Positions 9,932 through 20,848 of a DNA stretch of 64,000 nucleotides are shown one piece after another; position 1 is the first letter of the stretch, and each line of letters opens with the position of its first letter. The notes under the pieces are model-generated. The model searched no databases. It had not been told where the DNA came from and saw nothing but the letters and a program-made list of their open reading frames with translations. The stretch covers positions 8,573,881 through 8,637,880 of the forward strand of contig NW_004624742.1 of the NCBI RefSeq assembly GCF_000247695.1, read 5' to 3'. A program made the position numbers and the translations under genes. The DNA comes from Heterocephalus glaber (lineage: Eukaryota; Chordata; Mammalia; Rodentia; Bathyergidae).

Positions 9932-12900
9932 GTGAGTGCTACCAGCAAAGATCTGCTGAGCCCTCTGTCCACCCACACTGCCCAGCATCCTGCATGGGGT
10001 TGGGGAGGAAACAAAAGAGCCAGGGAGGAATACTGAATGCTAATCTGCCACTCTCTGTCCAGGGGATAAAAGTCAACTCATCAGCTCTCCCCACTGTGCC
10101 CTAAATTCCTTTTAGAAATCATAATCCTTTTCCAGAAGGAGGAAGGTAGTAATATGAATAATTAATTTACACAGTAATATACTATGAGACTGTTATTAAA
10201 ATGTTTGTGTAGTAAGTTCAAGTTTCCATGGACTTTTAAGGTTAAAAAATGTTTTGGGGCTGGGATGTAGCTCAGTGGCAGAGTGCTTGCCTTGTATGCT
10301 TTGAAGCCTTAGGTTCAGTCCGCAGCACCACCACCACCAAAAGCAAAAAAGCCCAATTTGTATTACATATTCATATTTATGATTTAAAATTTACCTAATG
10401 TATAATTTACCCTTTTAAACATTTTAAGAGTATGTTTCTGTATCATGACGTAAATTCACATTTTTGTGTAGCTATCACCTCCATCTATCTCTAGAATGTT
10501 CTTCTCCAAGAAAAGCTCTGTATCTATTAAACAACAACTCCTTATACCCTTGTCCCTCACCACCATTCTACTCTCCATCTCTACGAATTTAACTATTCTA
10601 CAAATAGCATATAAGTGGGATCATCCAAAATTTGTCATTTCATGACTGGCTTCTTTCACTTAACAAGTTCATCAATGTTGTGGCATGTGTCAAAATGTCC
10701 TTTGTTTTTAAAACTCAGTAACTGTGTATCAATTTGCTTATCTACTCATTCATAGATGGACACGTGACTTTCTTCTACCTTTTGGCTGTTGGAATAATGC
10801 TGATATTCACATGGGAATAAAAATATAGGTTCAAGTCTGTGCTTTAGATTTGGGGGAGTTATGTTATGTTTGGGGTGGTATTGATGGCTCAAATGGTAAT
10901 TGTATTTAAGTTTTTGAGGAATCACTATCCCATTTTTCTTATTGCTTGTATCATTTTATGTTCCTACCAGAAATGCACAGATGTTCTAATTTCTCCACAT
11001 CCTGCAAATATTTGTTATTTCCTGTTTGGTTTTGTTTGCTCATTTGTTTGTTGGTATAGTGGCCATTCTGATGTAGGTGAAGCAGTATCTTGTGGTTTCA
11101 ATTTCTACTTCTCTAAATGACTACTGATGTTCAGCATCTTTTCATGTGCTTATTGACCATTTGTGTATCTTCTCTGTAGGAATGTCTTCTCAAGTACTTT
11201 GTTCATTTTTTAAGCTGGTTGTTTGTGTTTCATTGTAGGAATTCTTGATATGCTCTGGATATCAACCCTTTATCAGATATGTGTCTGGCAAATATTGTCT
11301 CCAGTTCCATAGGTTGTCTTTCTACTCCATAATGTATTTTGATTCACAAAAGTTTCCAAATTGATGAAGTCCAGTCTCCCTGTTTTTTCATTTGTTTTGT
11401 ATCTTTTTCATGTTACACTATGAAGTCACTGCCAAATCCAATGTCATGAAGATTCTTCCCCTTTAGGTTTTCTAGTTTGTGCTCTAACATTTATTATCTT
11501 TCATCTATTTTGAATTAATTTCTGTATGGTGTATAGCAACAGCCCAACATTTTTTCTGTCTTCCTCCTTCTTCCCTCACCCTTGGTCTTGTTCTTCCCCT
11601 ACCTATTTTTCCCCTTCTTGCTCTCGCTACTGTTCTTCCTCCTCCTCCTTCACCTTCTTCTCCAGCCCGTGAATATCCAGTTTCCTCAGTATCTTTTGCT
11701 GCCAAGACTACGCTTTCTTCATTGAATGATCATGTTACTAAAGATCATTTGCCCCAATGTAAAAGCTAATTCCTGGGCTCTTCATGGTATTTTACTGGTC
11801 TGTATGTCAGTCTTCGTGCTGGTTCCACACTGTTTGATCACCAGTTTTGCAGTAATGAGAATAATGAAAGTGCAAATCCTCCAAATTTGTAGTTCCTTTT
11901 AAAGATTTTTTTTGCTACTTTGGAGTATCTAGAGATGTTGTGCAAAAATTAGGTTGAATTTTTTCTACTTCTACAAAAGTTCCTTGGGACTTCTGATAGG
12001 GATTCATTAAATCTATATATCACTTTGGATAGTAATAACATATTAAAAATATTAAATCAGAGCTGCACATGGTGGTACACACCTCTAATCCCAGCACAGG
12101 GAGGCTGAAGCAGGAAAATTGTTGTGAATTCAAGCCCAGCTCAGGCTACAAGAGAGTTCAAGGCCAGCCTGACCCTGACTCAAGAAAGTTCTTCTTTTCC
12201 ATTAACATGGGATGTTTTTCTAATTATTTGTGTCTTCTTCAGTTTGTCCATCAATGTTCTGTATTTTTCAGTATCTAAGTTTTAAGGTTATAATTGGTAT
12301 TCTTTATTCTGAAGTGGTTTATTCTTTAGATGTGCTCATAAATGGGACTGTTTTCTTAATTTCCTACTCAGATTGTTCACTTTTAGTGTACAGAAACATA
12401 AATGATTTCTGAATGTTGATGTTTATATTAACAGGATTTGGAATAATTAATGTTTTTTATATATGAAACCATGTCATCCATTTACAAAGATAATTTTACT
12501 TATTCTTTCAAAATTTTGGTGGTTTCTACTTCTTTTTCTCGCCTATTTTGAATAGGCCTTCCAGAACAATGTTAAACACAAATGGCCAAAGTAGACACCA
12601 TTTTCTTGTTTTTGATCTTAGAGGAAAAGCTTTCAGTCTTTTACCATTGAGTATAACAATGGCTGGGGATTTTCATACATGGACTTCATTGAATTAAGGT
12701 AGTTTCCTTCTACTTCTGGTTTGTTGAATATTTTTACAATACTAGGTACTCAACCCTGGAAGGACTGAGCTATCTCCAACCTGTGTTTGTGTGTGTGTGT
12801 TTATCTGTGATTACTTGTGTTTGTTTTTGTGGTACTGGGAACTGAACCTAGAGCTTCAAATATGTTAGAAAACACCCTAGTACTGAGCTATATTCCTGGG

Positions 12901-15900
12901 CCTTTTTAAATTTTTGTTTTGAGACAAGGTGTTGATTATGCTGAGTTTGAAGTGGCGATCCTCCTGCCTCAGTCTCATATATAGCTGGGATCACAGGGGC
13001 AAAGCCCCATCATACTGGGCTGATGAGTGCTTTCTATCATAAATCTATTGGAGTTTTTCCTTCTAATGAGTAATCTATTGTTATAATTTCTGATTTTAAT
13101 TGAGATCAATACTTGCAGTAATTTCAGTACTCACTCCTAACATTGATTATACTAACTTTCATCTCAATTTCAGATACACCTGCTATTAAAACTCAGACAT
13201 CTTATTTCATCTGTGTTTTACAGGCTTCTCTCTGGGCTCCACAGTGCAGGCTCACACCAAAGGAATCTGGATGTGGTGTGTGCCTCATCCCAAGAAGCCA
13301 AACCAGACTCTAGTTCTGCTTGACACTGAAGGCCTGGGAGATGTTGAGAAAGTAAGGATTGCGGATTCTACTTTGGAGTAGCTCCTTATCTTTGAACAGT
13401 CTCTGAAATATGCAATTTTCACTTAAGAATTTGCACTTACCCATAGCATATATTTTCATTTTTTTCTTACATGAGATGAAGTTTAGCATCCTGAGGTCAG
13501 TACTGGGAATTTAAATGTTGGGCACTCTATCACTGACTTATGTCCCTAGGCCACTGCCTTTTTCTCTTTTTTTTTTAGGTAGGGTCTCTATAAATTGTGC
13601 AGGCTGGCCTTGAACTTGCAAATCCTCCTGCCTTGGCATCTTATGTGGATGTAATTACAAGCATGGACCATGACACCCAGCTCTAAATCTCTTCTAAGTA
13701 AATTTTACTGTTGAGAGAGAGAGGGAATTTTTTAAATTCAAATTTTCTTTAAGACCTTAAAATTTTCACAACCTTGACTGTTTTTTCAGTTATTTGTCAA
13801 TAATCATAAGAGGGCCCAGTGAGAATCAGTGTAAACCAAACACTAACCAAAAAAATACTTAATGTTCGGGTCACACAGACAAGATTTTTTTTTTGGAACT
13901 GGGTTCCTTTTCTATATAATTAGTCTAGAAATCTATCAATAAATGAGCATAATTTTACCACTGCTGATTTTTAAAGTGACATAGGAATAAAAACTACTCG
14001 TGACCCAAATGTGTCCTGGCTTCCAGAGTGACCTCCAGAACGACTCCTGGATCTTTGCCCTGGCCATACTTCTAAGTAGCACCTTTGTGTACAACAGCAT
14101 GGGAATCATTGATAAAGAGGCAATGGACCGACTGCAGTATCCTTTTTGTGGTCCACAACACCAGGAAAAGCAGACAAGAGACTTGTGTTAGCAAACCAGC
14201 CACCCAACTCTGGATCCTCAAAAGCAGAACACATAAACAGTACCTTAAGTATAGGAAAGAATCACTTATATACAAAAGAAGTGCCATTTATGTTAAGAAC
14301 AAAGGTAAATGAAGGTTTGGGAATTTGCGGAATAAATATGGCATGGGGGCGTAGTCCTGTTATTTTTGCCAGTTTTCCTTAGCTCCTCAGCTATGTCACA
14401 GAGCTGACAGATCTGATCAGAGCCAAATCCTCACCCGACACAAATGAGGATGAAGACTCAGCTGATTTTGTGAGCTTCTTTCCAGACTTTGTGTGGACGC
14501 TGAGAGATTTCTGCCTGGAACTGGAGCTGGATGGACAAACCATCTCTGCAGATGCCTACCTGGAGAACTCCCTGAAGCTGAAGCAAGGTAGCAGGGATGT
14601 ATAATTGGTGAAAAGAGATATCAAAACACTAGAAATTATCATCTTTTAATTTTCTATTTATACTTTTTTACGTCAATAATTTTCTATTGCTTCCACCTAG
14701 CTGCTCTCAGAAATTAATGTTTAATATCTGAATTAATAGATTTCATTTAAAAATATTTTCTTCCTTGTTTGAGGAATAGGTTTTGTTTTTTGTGGGTTTT
14801 TTTCGGTACCGGGGATCGAACTTGGGCCCTTGAGCTTGCGAGGCAGGCGGCGGAAGCACTGAGCTAAATCCCCGGCCCTGGTTTATTTTTTATTGGTATG
14901 TTGGTTGTATGTTTTATTTACATTGGGGAGATATATATACACACATATATATCTCTCATCTTTTTCATTTTAGATCTTCCCCCACACACACACACGGCCC
15001 TTTCAACTCTTCTCTTGATCTTTGCCCACCCCCAAGTCTTTCTCCCTATTTCCTATCATCTCTCTTTTATCTTATTCTCTTTTCTCATTTCATTTAAAAT
15101 AAATTTTATTTTATCCCATTTCCCCCCCTCCCAAGCTATTTTATTCTTTAATTTATTATATTTTGGATTTCTTATATAAGAGAAACCATGCAATATTGAG
15201 CTTTCTGTTTCTGGCTTATTTCATTTAATATTAGAGTCTCAAGAGCCATCCATTTCTCTGCAAATGATACAAATTCATTCTTCCTTATGGCTAAACAAAA
15301 TTCTATTGTGTATATATGCCACATTTTCTTCACCCATCCATCTGCAGATGGTCATATCAGCTATGCCTCTTCATGGTATATTCCTGAAAGAGTTAAAGTC
15401 ATCATATTATAGTATATACTCATGTTTTCAGGAGTACAATTCACAATAGCTAAGCTCTGGAAAAAACCTAGATGCTCATCAGCAGATGAAGAACATGTTT
15501 CTATTTTCTTTCACCTTTCCTTTTGCTATGATTAGGTTAATTTTATCTTCCTGCTTAAGATATGTGCCTCTGTATTCAATCAGACTATGAAATGCAATAG
15601 ATACATATTTGTAGGAAATAGATTAAAGTGTGGTAAGCTGGGCCTGGTGGTACATGTCTGTTATCACAGCACTCAGGAAGCTGAGGTAGGAAGATTGCCA
15701 CAAATTTGAGGCCAGCCTGGACTGCATAGCAAGATCCCATCTCAAAAAAAAAAGGGGGTGGGGGGAAGCATGAATAGTCTTCTAGTCCAAGTGTTGGAAA
15801 AGTATAGTTCACAGACACATGATGGCCAGTGAAGCCCTGCCTCCTGCTGAAATAAATGCTATTGGAAGAATGTTGGCCTCGTTGATTTATTGTCTACAGA

Positions 15901-18900
15901 TTCTGTCATTCTACAGTAACTGAATTGAGCACATGGGAAAGAGGCTACCTGGCCTAAAAAGCTAAAAATATATGCTATTTGGCATTTTATCAAAATGTTC
16001 AAATCCTTACAGTAGGCAAATCTCTTTTTTATCATCCTGCAGGTACCAGTCAGAAAGAGAAAAATTTTAATCTGCCTCGACTCTGTATCCGGAAGTTCTT
16101 CCCAGAGAAGAAATGTTTTGTCTTCAATAGACCCTCTCATCAAAAGAAGCTGGCCAAGCTGGAGATGCTGCATGATGATGAGCTGGACTCTGAATTCGTG
16201 CAACAAGTTACAGAATTCTGTTCTTACATTTTTAGCTCTTCCAAGATTAAAACTCTTCCAGGAGGCATCGAGGTCAATGGGCCTCGTAAGTACCTTTCCC
16301 AAGATTTTCACTTATTAATAAGACAAAAAATAAGAAATAAAATGAACCTAGATTCAGCTTTGAAAACTGCCAACTATTGCTCCTGTTGTGTTAAATTTTA
16401 GATGGTACCAAATTTTATAATAAATTTCATTAATCATATTTCTTAATGGAAAAAGATAGGAAAGGTCAAAAGGGGAAAAAGGCTTTATTTCTAAAAATCA
16501 CCTCATTAAACTGGACCTCATTCTGCAATATGTTAGCCACTAGGCAACTGTGGCTATTTAAATTTAAAGGTAAATCAATCTAACTGAAAGAAAATTTAAA
16601 ATGGAGATCATATGGCTATATTTCAAGGGCTCATATGCCCATGTGGCTAGTCACTATTGCTTCAGCACACAAAGAGAGTTCTCTTGGATAATGTTGTTTA
16701 TTCTAATCAACCAAATGGTGGTTCCTTTTAATTGGAATCGCATCTGTTCTTCCATAAATAGTGACCAAAGGCTTACTGTGGACAGGGATGATGACACAGG
16801 CACAAATGGAGGAGTTATGCTTTTAGTTCTAATGGTACTTGTGGTTAAAATACATGAAAACATTTAATAAACAGAAATCTACGTGATTTAGAACCAGGAT
16901 TCTTGATCCTTGGCATGCATACATATCACCTGGGGATCCTGCCAAAGACGAAGTTCTAATTCTATAAATCTGGCACAGAGGTTGAAATGTTTCATTTCTA
17001 GCAAATTGCGGGGTGATGCTGAGAACACTGATTCTTCAGCAGAACAAGATAACTGACATGCTGAATCACACAGAATAAGAGGCTTTTCTTCACTCATGTT
17101 ATAACAAGCATCATCACCTGCTGTTTATATGCAGGTCTGGAGACCCTTGTGCTGACCTACCTCAGTGCCATCAGCAGTGGGGATCTGCCCTGCATGGAGA
17201 ACGCAGTCCTGGCCCTGGCCCAGATAGAGAACTCAGCTGCAGTGCAGAAGGCCTTGGCCCACTATGACCAGCAGATGGGCCAGAAGGTGCAGCTGCCCAC
17301 AGACAACCTCCAGGAGCTGCTGGAGCTGCACAGGGCCTGTGAGAGGGAAGCCATTGAGATCTTCATCAAACATTCCTTCAAAGATGTTGACCAAATATTT
17401 CAAAAGGAATTAGCGGTAGTTTTTTCTTATGTTTCTATGGATTTGGATTTCTGAAGGCAAAGATCTATGAGGAAATGAGTGTGTACATTGCGAGAATTAA
17501 GTATTACTTGATTTCAAAATTGTGACAAGTACCTATGAATAATCATAATAAGAAAAAACACTTTTATTATTATGGACTCAAAGTTTTGAAATACTTTCGT
17601 CTCATGATTACATTAATAATCTCCCCCTTAATTTAATTAATGCATATAATTTCTGATCCGTGCTTCTGATCAAATTATATGCCCATGGTGTCAAATTGAT
17701 TTGATATTGAACCCAAAAGCAAAGAAACAGGTTTATTTGAGCCAAATTTGTTCCACATGCAATCATCAGTCCAGTCTGAAAAGGTGAAAGTTTACATCTG
17801 AGATGTGGCATAATGCTAGCAATTTGGGCTAGAGATATAGCTCAGTGGTAGAGCCCAGTATGTGCAAGGCGATGGTTCAGTCATCAGAACCACCAGAAAA
17901 TAAAAAATAAAAATCTAGCAACCTCTACTCTGAACTTCTACTCCAAGGAGACACAGACAGCTGTAGAAAGGAGGGTCAGTAGGAAGGATAGTCCTGTTGA
18001 GGTCCCCTGTCAGTTTTTCTAGGGGGTCATAGACTCTTTTTCAAAAACCATTTCCAGAAATTCTGAGATAAGCTAACATCTTTTCCCATTACTCTTTCTC
18101 TATCTTTATATTAAAGGCCCAGCTAGAAAAAAAAAGAGATGACTTCTACAAACAGAATATGAAAGCATCTTCAGATCGTTGTTCAGCTTTACTTCAAGAC
18201 ATTTTCAGTCCTCTAGAAGAAGAGGTGAAACAAGGTGTTTATTCTAAACCAGGGGGCTACCGTCTCCTTATTCAGAAGGTAGAAGATCTGAAGAAAAAGT
18301 ACCAAGAGGAACCCAGGAAGGGGATACAGGTAACTAACATTTATCTGTGCATTCCGGGAAGCTGCTGAGGCTGTTTTAAACACCAGTGTGACCAAAGTAA
18401 TTGCTCAGGTATGTGCCTTGATGTCATCATAACAGTCACACTTTCATTCAACAACATTTACATGGAGTCCATTACACTAAGCATGTCCTAGATACTCATC
18501 AGAATGCACTCAATTAACAATCCAGTTATAAATTAAATTATCAGAATAACCACAGAATGTTACTATTATCCATTATTACAGCTGGACGTTTTTCCACTAT
18601 AGGGGACAGAAAATAACTGTGCCTTAAACAAAAATGATAATTTATCAGATTCAAACTACTTTTAAATGACAACTGGATGCAAGATTTCAAATGATGTCAT
18701 CATCTGTCAGTCTTTCCATTGCTCTCATAAGCCCATACTTCCCTGCCTTTCTTTCTCTCTCCACTTCTTGCTCTGATCTGCTTTCTCCAGGACAGCTTCC
18801 ACTCTTCAGGATGCTCAGCCCATACAGAGAACATCATCCTTACCTCTCAATTTTGAGACCTCAAAGGAATCTCTTTCCCCAACTAACCCCCTGTAAGGAA

Positions 18901-19860
18901 CATTGCTTAGTGGGAGCTCTGTCTGGCCAGCCTGAAGAATGTGCCCATTCCTGTGATGAGGAATCTTGGCCACCAGCAACATTAGAGCCAAGAGGGGCAA
19001 TTCCTAGAGGATAAAGTGGTGGGAGACAGACAGAAACAAATTCTCACAGTCACTCCCTACTGTTAACTCTACATTCTCTGGTCTCTAAGGCTGAAGAGGT
19101 TCTGCAGAAATACTTGCAATCCAAGGAAGATGTGACTAATGCCATTCTACAGACAGACCAGACTCTCACAGAAAAGGAAAGGCAGATTGAAGGTGAGAAG
19201 TGAGTCAAGAGGCTAATTGGTCTCAAAAACTCTTAAAAGTTTACATAATTTGACTAAGTAAATCTGGGATCCTAAAATTAGAACAAGACAAAGAAAGATG
19301 TGCCTCGGTTCCCAACAGCACATTTGAGTAGAGCCTACACCATCAGCAGTAACAAGTACGAGTAGGAAGAAAAATGAGGTAACATGGTAACCCCATTTAC
19401 ATTTTTCTTCTTTCTGTCTCTCTTCAGTGGAACGTGTGAAAGCTGAATCTGCACGGGCTACTGCAAAAATGTTGGAGGACATGAACAGGGAAAAGGAGCA
19501 GATGATGCAAGAGAAAGAGAAGAGTTATCAGGAACATATCAAACAGTTGACTGAGAAGATGGACACAGATAGGGTCAAGATGATGCAAGAGAATGAGAGG
19601 ATTATAGCTCTTAAACTCCAGGTATTCCACTGCACTACCCTGAGGTTTCTGTTTTCTTTTCCATTCCCCCAATCCCAAAAATTTAGTGTGGCAAGCAAAA
19701 CATGAAGCCCCAAAAATGACCTTGCCTGCTATTTGTAGTTTTTGATTCCTATGTATCTGCCTGACTAGTCTACTGCCCATGTCTGGTCATTAAGTCTTTG
19801 CTTGCAATTGAGTTACATTCAGTCTTTTGTCAGTAGTATATCTTTCAATTAGCAGCCACT

Positions 19861-19911
<51 letters not shown>

Positions 19912-20848
19912 TTGGGGATTGAAATCAGGATCTTGCGCCTGCAAGGCAGGCGGCGGAAGCACTGAACTAAATCACCAGCTCTCAAGCAGCTACTATATTT
20001 TAAGCAGCATGAAATATGTCTTATCTATATCTCTTGCTTAAAACTATGTGAAGCAAGAATTACATCCATATTTCTTAAGAGAAAAACATAGGCTCAGAAA
20101 AGATTAAATAACTTTTATATAGTCATACAGAGGTAAAATAGCTGAGCTGTCTTTACCACACAGTGGAATCTACAATGATTTTTTGTTTTAAATCACGCCT
20201 GGTATGATCTCAGCTCTAAGGGACCTAAATGGGCAGAAGGATCCCTCAACCCTCACATTTGTGATAATTGCTCCATTTGCTTTCTGTACTTGGGCCCAAT
20301 TTGTGTTTAGTTGTGAGCTGTGTGCCACATTCAGTATGGTCAGTCTGCAACTCTAATTTTCTAACATACCTTCTGCCACCCCTGCTAATAATATCTAGTG
20401 CCCTTAGATCAAATATCCTAACCTAAGTTGCAGACATTCTATCAGATTTCGAGAATACTTTGACTGATAATTTAGGGTCATTATTTTAGGAAATATAATT
20501 GAAACTACTTCTTAGCTAAAAAACATGCTGAAGAAGTAACTATAGAGCTCAACTGCCCAAGAATAAGTATGATGAAAATTAGGGGTAGAAAAAAGAAAAG
20601 AAAGAAAATTAGGGGTAGAGAAATTTTCACTGGGAAATTGAATACTAAATAATCAATGGATATGCAAACTAGACAGAATATAGGAATTTACTCAGTGCTA
20701 TGGTTTATTGGGTTTCTGTCTCTTTTTTTAGGAACAGGAGCAACTACTAAGGGAGGGATTCCAGAATGAGAGCAGAAGACTTCAGAATGAGATACAGAAT
20801 CTCAGGACAAGTGCAAATAGGCGAAAGAAAAGATGTGTCATAAACTAA
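9742..20848 (+). CDS. GBP1: Guanylate-binding protein, GBP1/GBP3-like, 591 aa (10 coding exons)
   Basis: Large interferon-inducible GTPase of the dynamin superfamily. Family members hydrolyse GTP to GDP and GMP, oligomerise, and coat pathogen vacuoles and cytosolic bacteria. The join is 9742-9931, 13224-13351, 14027-14136, 14391-14587, 16043-16285, 17135-17415, 18117-18329, 19090-19192, 19428-19621 and 20732-20848. It gives 1776 nt with phases agreeing at every junction, and the length fits the family (human GBP1 592 aa, GBP2 591 aa). The large G domain (about 1-305) has P-loop GLYRTGKS at 45-52 including Arg48 and Lys51, Thr75, DTEGLGD at 97-103 and TLRD at 179-182. A helical middle domain and a long charged C-terminal coiled region follow, then RRKKR (583-587) and CVIN (588-591). 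The G-domain insert and polybasic tail look most like GBP1, and the position next to KYAT3 is that of GBP3/GBP1 in human; the exact paralogue is unresolved. Odd points are Ala73 for the usual Ser73, Ser107 for Gly107, and Asn as the last CaaX residue. No stop or frameshift disrupts it. Confidence -1.
10256..10350 (+). repeat. ID SINE
   Basis: ggctgggatgtagctcagtg, gcagagtgcttgcctt and a degenerate B box, ending in a CCA-rich tail. It lies in the intron after GBP exon 2. Confidence -1.
10400..12660 (-). repeat. Old antisense L1 in the GBP intron
   Basis: Recognisable antisense L1 motifs in order: gactggcttctttcacttaa, atttctccacatcctgcaaa, tcttttcatgtgcttattga, tttgataggg-like and tgggactgttttcttaattt. 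Heavily mutated with no intact ORF2. A B1 SINE at 12062-12196 is inserted. Confidence -1.
12833..13022 (-). repeat. B1-dID dimer
   Basis: The antisense ID part (tactgggaactgaacctaga ... gagctatattcctgggcc) is followed by the antisense B1 part, the order expected for B1-dID on the - strand. Confidence -1.
13224..13351 (+). CDS. GBP1: GBP exon 3: residues 64-106, switch regions
   Basis: Acceptor tttacag, donor gtaagg at 13352; 128 nt. Encodes the switch I region with Thr75 and the G3 motif DTEGLGD (97-103). At residue 73 the codon is gct (Ala), where characterised GBPs have Ser. Confidence -1.
13562..13684 (-). repeat. B1-type SINE
   Basis: taggtagggtctctataaat, ggctggccttgaacttgc, ending gacacccagct. 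It lies in the intron between GBP exons 3 and 4. Confidence -1.
14027..14136 (+). CDS. GBP1: GBP exon 4: residues 107-142
   Basis: Acceptor cttccag. Donor read as CA|gtatcc at 14137, a weak site that is required to restore phase 2 and the family motif L-H-Y-V-T-E-L across the junction (GBP2 also has HY here). Encodes the [19 protein letters not shown] core of the G domain. Begins with Ser-Asp-Leu where GBP1 has Gly-Asp-Asn. Confidence -1.
14391..14587 (+). CDS. GBP1: GBP exon 5: residues 143-208, TLRD motif
   Basis: Acceptor gctcctcag, donor gtagca at 14588; 197 nt. Carries the acidic loop [14 protein letters not shown], two residues shorter than in human GBP1, and the guanine-specificity motif TLRD (179-182). 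Confidence -1.
14796..14879 (-). repeat. ID-like SINE
   Basis: cggtaccggggatcgaac through gagctaaatccccggccc. A well-preserved copy adjacent to an L1 end. Confidence -1.
14880..15520 (-). repeat. L1 3' end in the GBP intron between exons 5 and 6
   Basis: Pyrimidine-rich antisense 3' UTR with cacacacaca tract, then ggcttatttcatttaatatt, ttctattgtgtatatatgcc and caattcacaatagctaag. Confidence -1.
15634..15752 (+). repeat. B1-type SINE
   Basis: gctgggcctggtggtacatg to agatcccatctcaaaaaa. Confidence -1.
16043..16285 (+). CDS. GBP1: GBP exon 6: residues 209-289
   Basis: Acceptor atcctgcag, donor gtaagt at 16286; 243 nt. Encodes [13 protein letters not shown] followed by a KKCFVF segment and [13 protein letters not shown], hallmarks of the C-terminal half of the GBP G domain including the guanine-cap area. 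Confidence -1.
16885..17085 (+). repeat. MER5-like DNA transposon relic
   Basis: catatcacctggggatcct and the later gatgctgagaacactgattc resemble the non-autonomous hAT element MER5A. It lies just before GBP exon 7. Confidence -1.
17135..17415 (+). CDS. GBP1: GBP exon 7: residues 290-383, start of the helical domain
   Basis: Acceptor tatatgcag, donor read as GCG|gtagtt at 17416; 281 nt, the usual size for this GBP exon. Encodes [19 protein letters not shown] and [17 protein letters not shown], the strongly conserved start of the middle domain. Reading through the weak donor would end the protein 13 codons later. Confidence -1.
17825..17905 (+). repeat. ID SINE
   Basis: gggctagagatatagctcag and tggtagagcccagtatgtgc. 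It lies in the intron between GBP exons 7 and 8. Confidence -1.
18117..18329 (+). CDS. GBP1: GBP exon 8: residues 384-454
   Basis: Acceptor tattaaag, donor gtaact at 18330; 213 nt, phase 0 on both sides. Encodes [10 protein letters not shown], the [19 protein letters not shown] signature of the middle domain, and EEPRKGIQ. Confidence -1.
19090..19192 (+). CDS. GBP1: GBP exon 9: residues 455-488
   Basis: Acceptor tctctaag, donor gtgaga at 19193; 103 nt. Encodes [20 protein letters not shown] and [14 protein letters not shown], the hinge into the long GED helix. Confidence -1.
19428..19621 (+). CDS. GBP1: GBP exon 10: residues 489-553, GED helix
   Basis: Acceptor ctcttcag, donor gtattc at 19622; 194 nt. 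Encodes a charged alpha-helical stretch ([10 protein letters not shown]..., [14 protein letters not shown]...) matching helix alpha-12 of GBP1. Confidence -1.
19861..19982 (-). repeat. ID-like SINE whose tail is a (GATA)n microsatellite
   Basis: About 12 ATAG units (19862-19911) adjoin the antisense SINE body (19912-19982). agcagcyactata flanks both ends. It lies in the intron between GBP exons 10 and 11. Confidence -1.
20035..20165 (-). repeat. MIR-like relic
   Basis: Antisense MIR pattern: aaaaacataggctcagaaaa, taacttttatatagtcatac, agctgagctg. Confidence -1.
20732..20848 (+). CDS. GBP1: GBP exon 11: residues 554-591, CaaX tail, stop
   Basis: Acceptor tttttttag, stop taa at 20846-20848. 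Encodes [20 protein letters not shown], then RRKKR and the C-terminal box CVIN. GBP1 (CTIS), GBP2 (CNIL) and GBP5 (CVLL) are prenylated at this Cys; an Asn in the last position is unusual. Confidence -1.
   Translation, partial: EQEQLLREGFQNESRRLQNEIQNLRTSANRRKKRCVIN

Noticed and set aside
14000..14382. Overlapping open frames around GBP exon 4
   Set aside because: They are read-through of the real exon into the intron; family homology and phase place the exon at 14027-14136.
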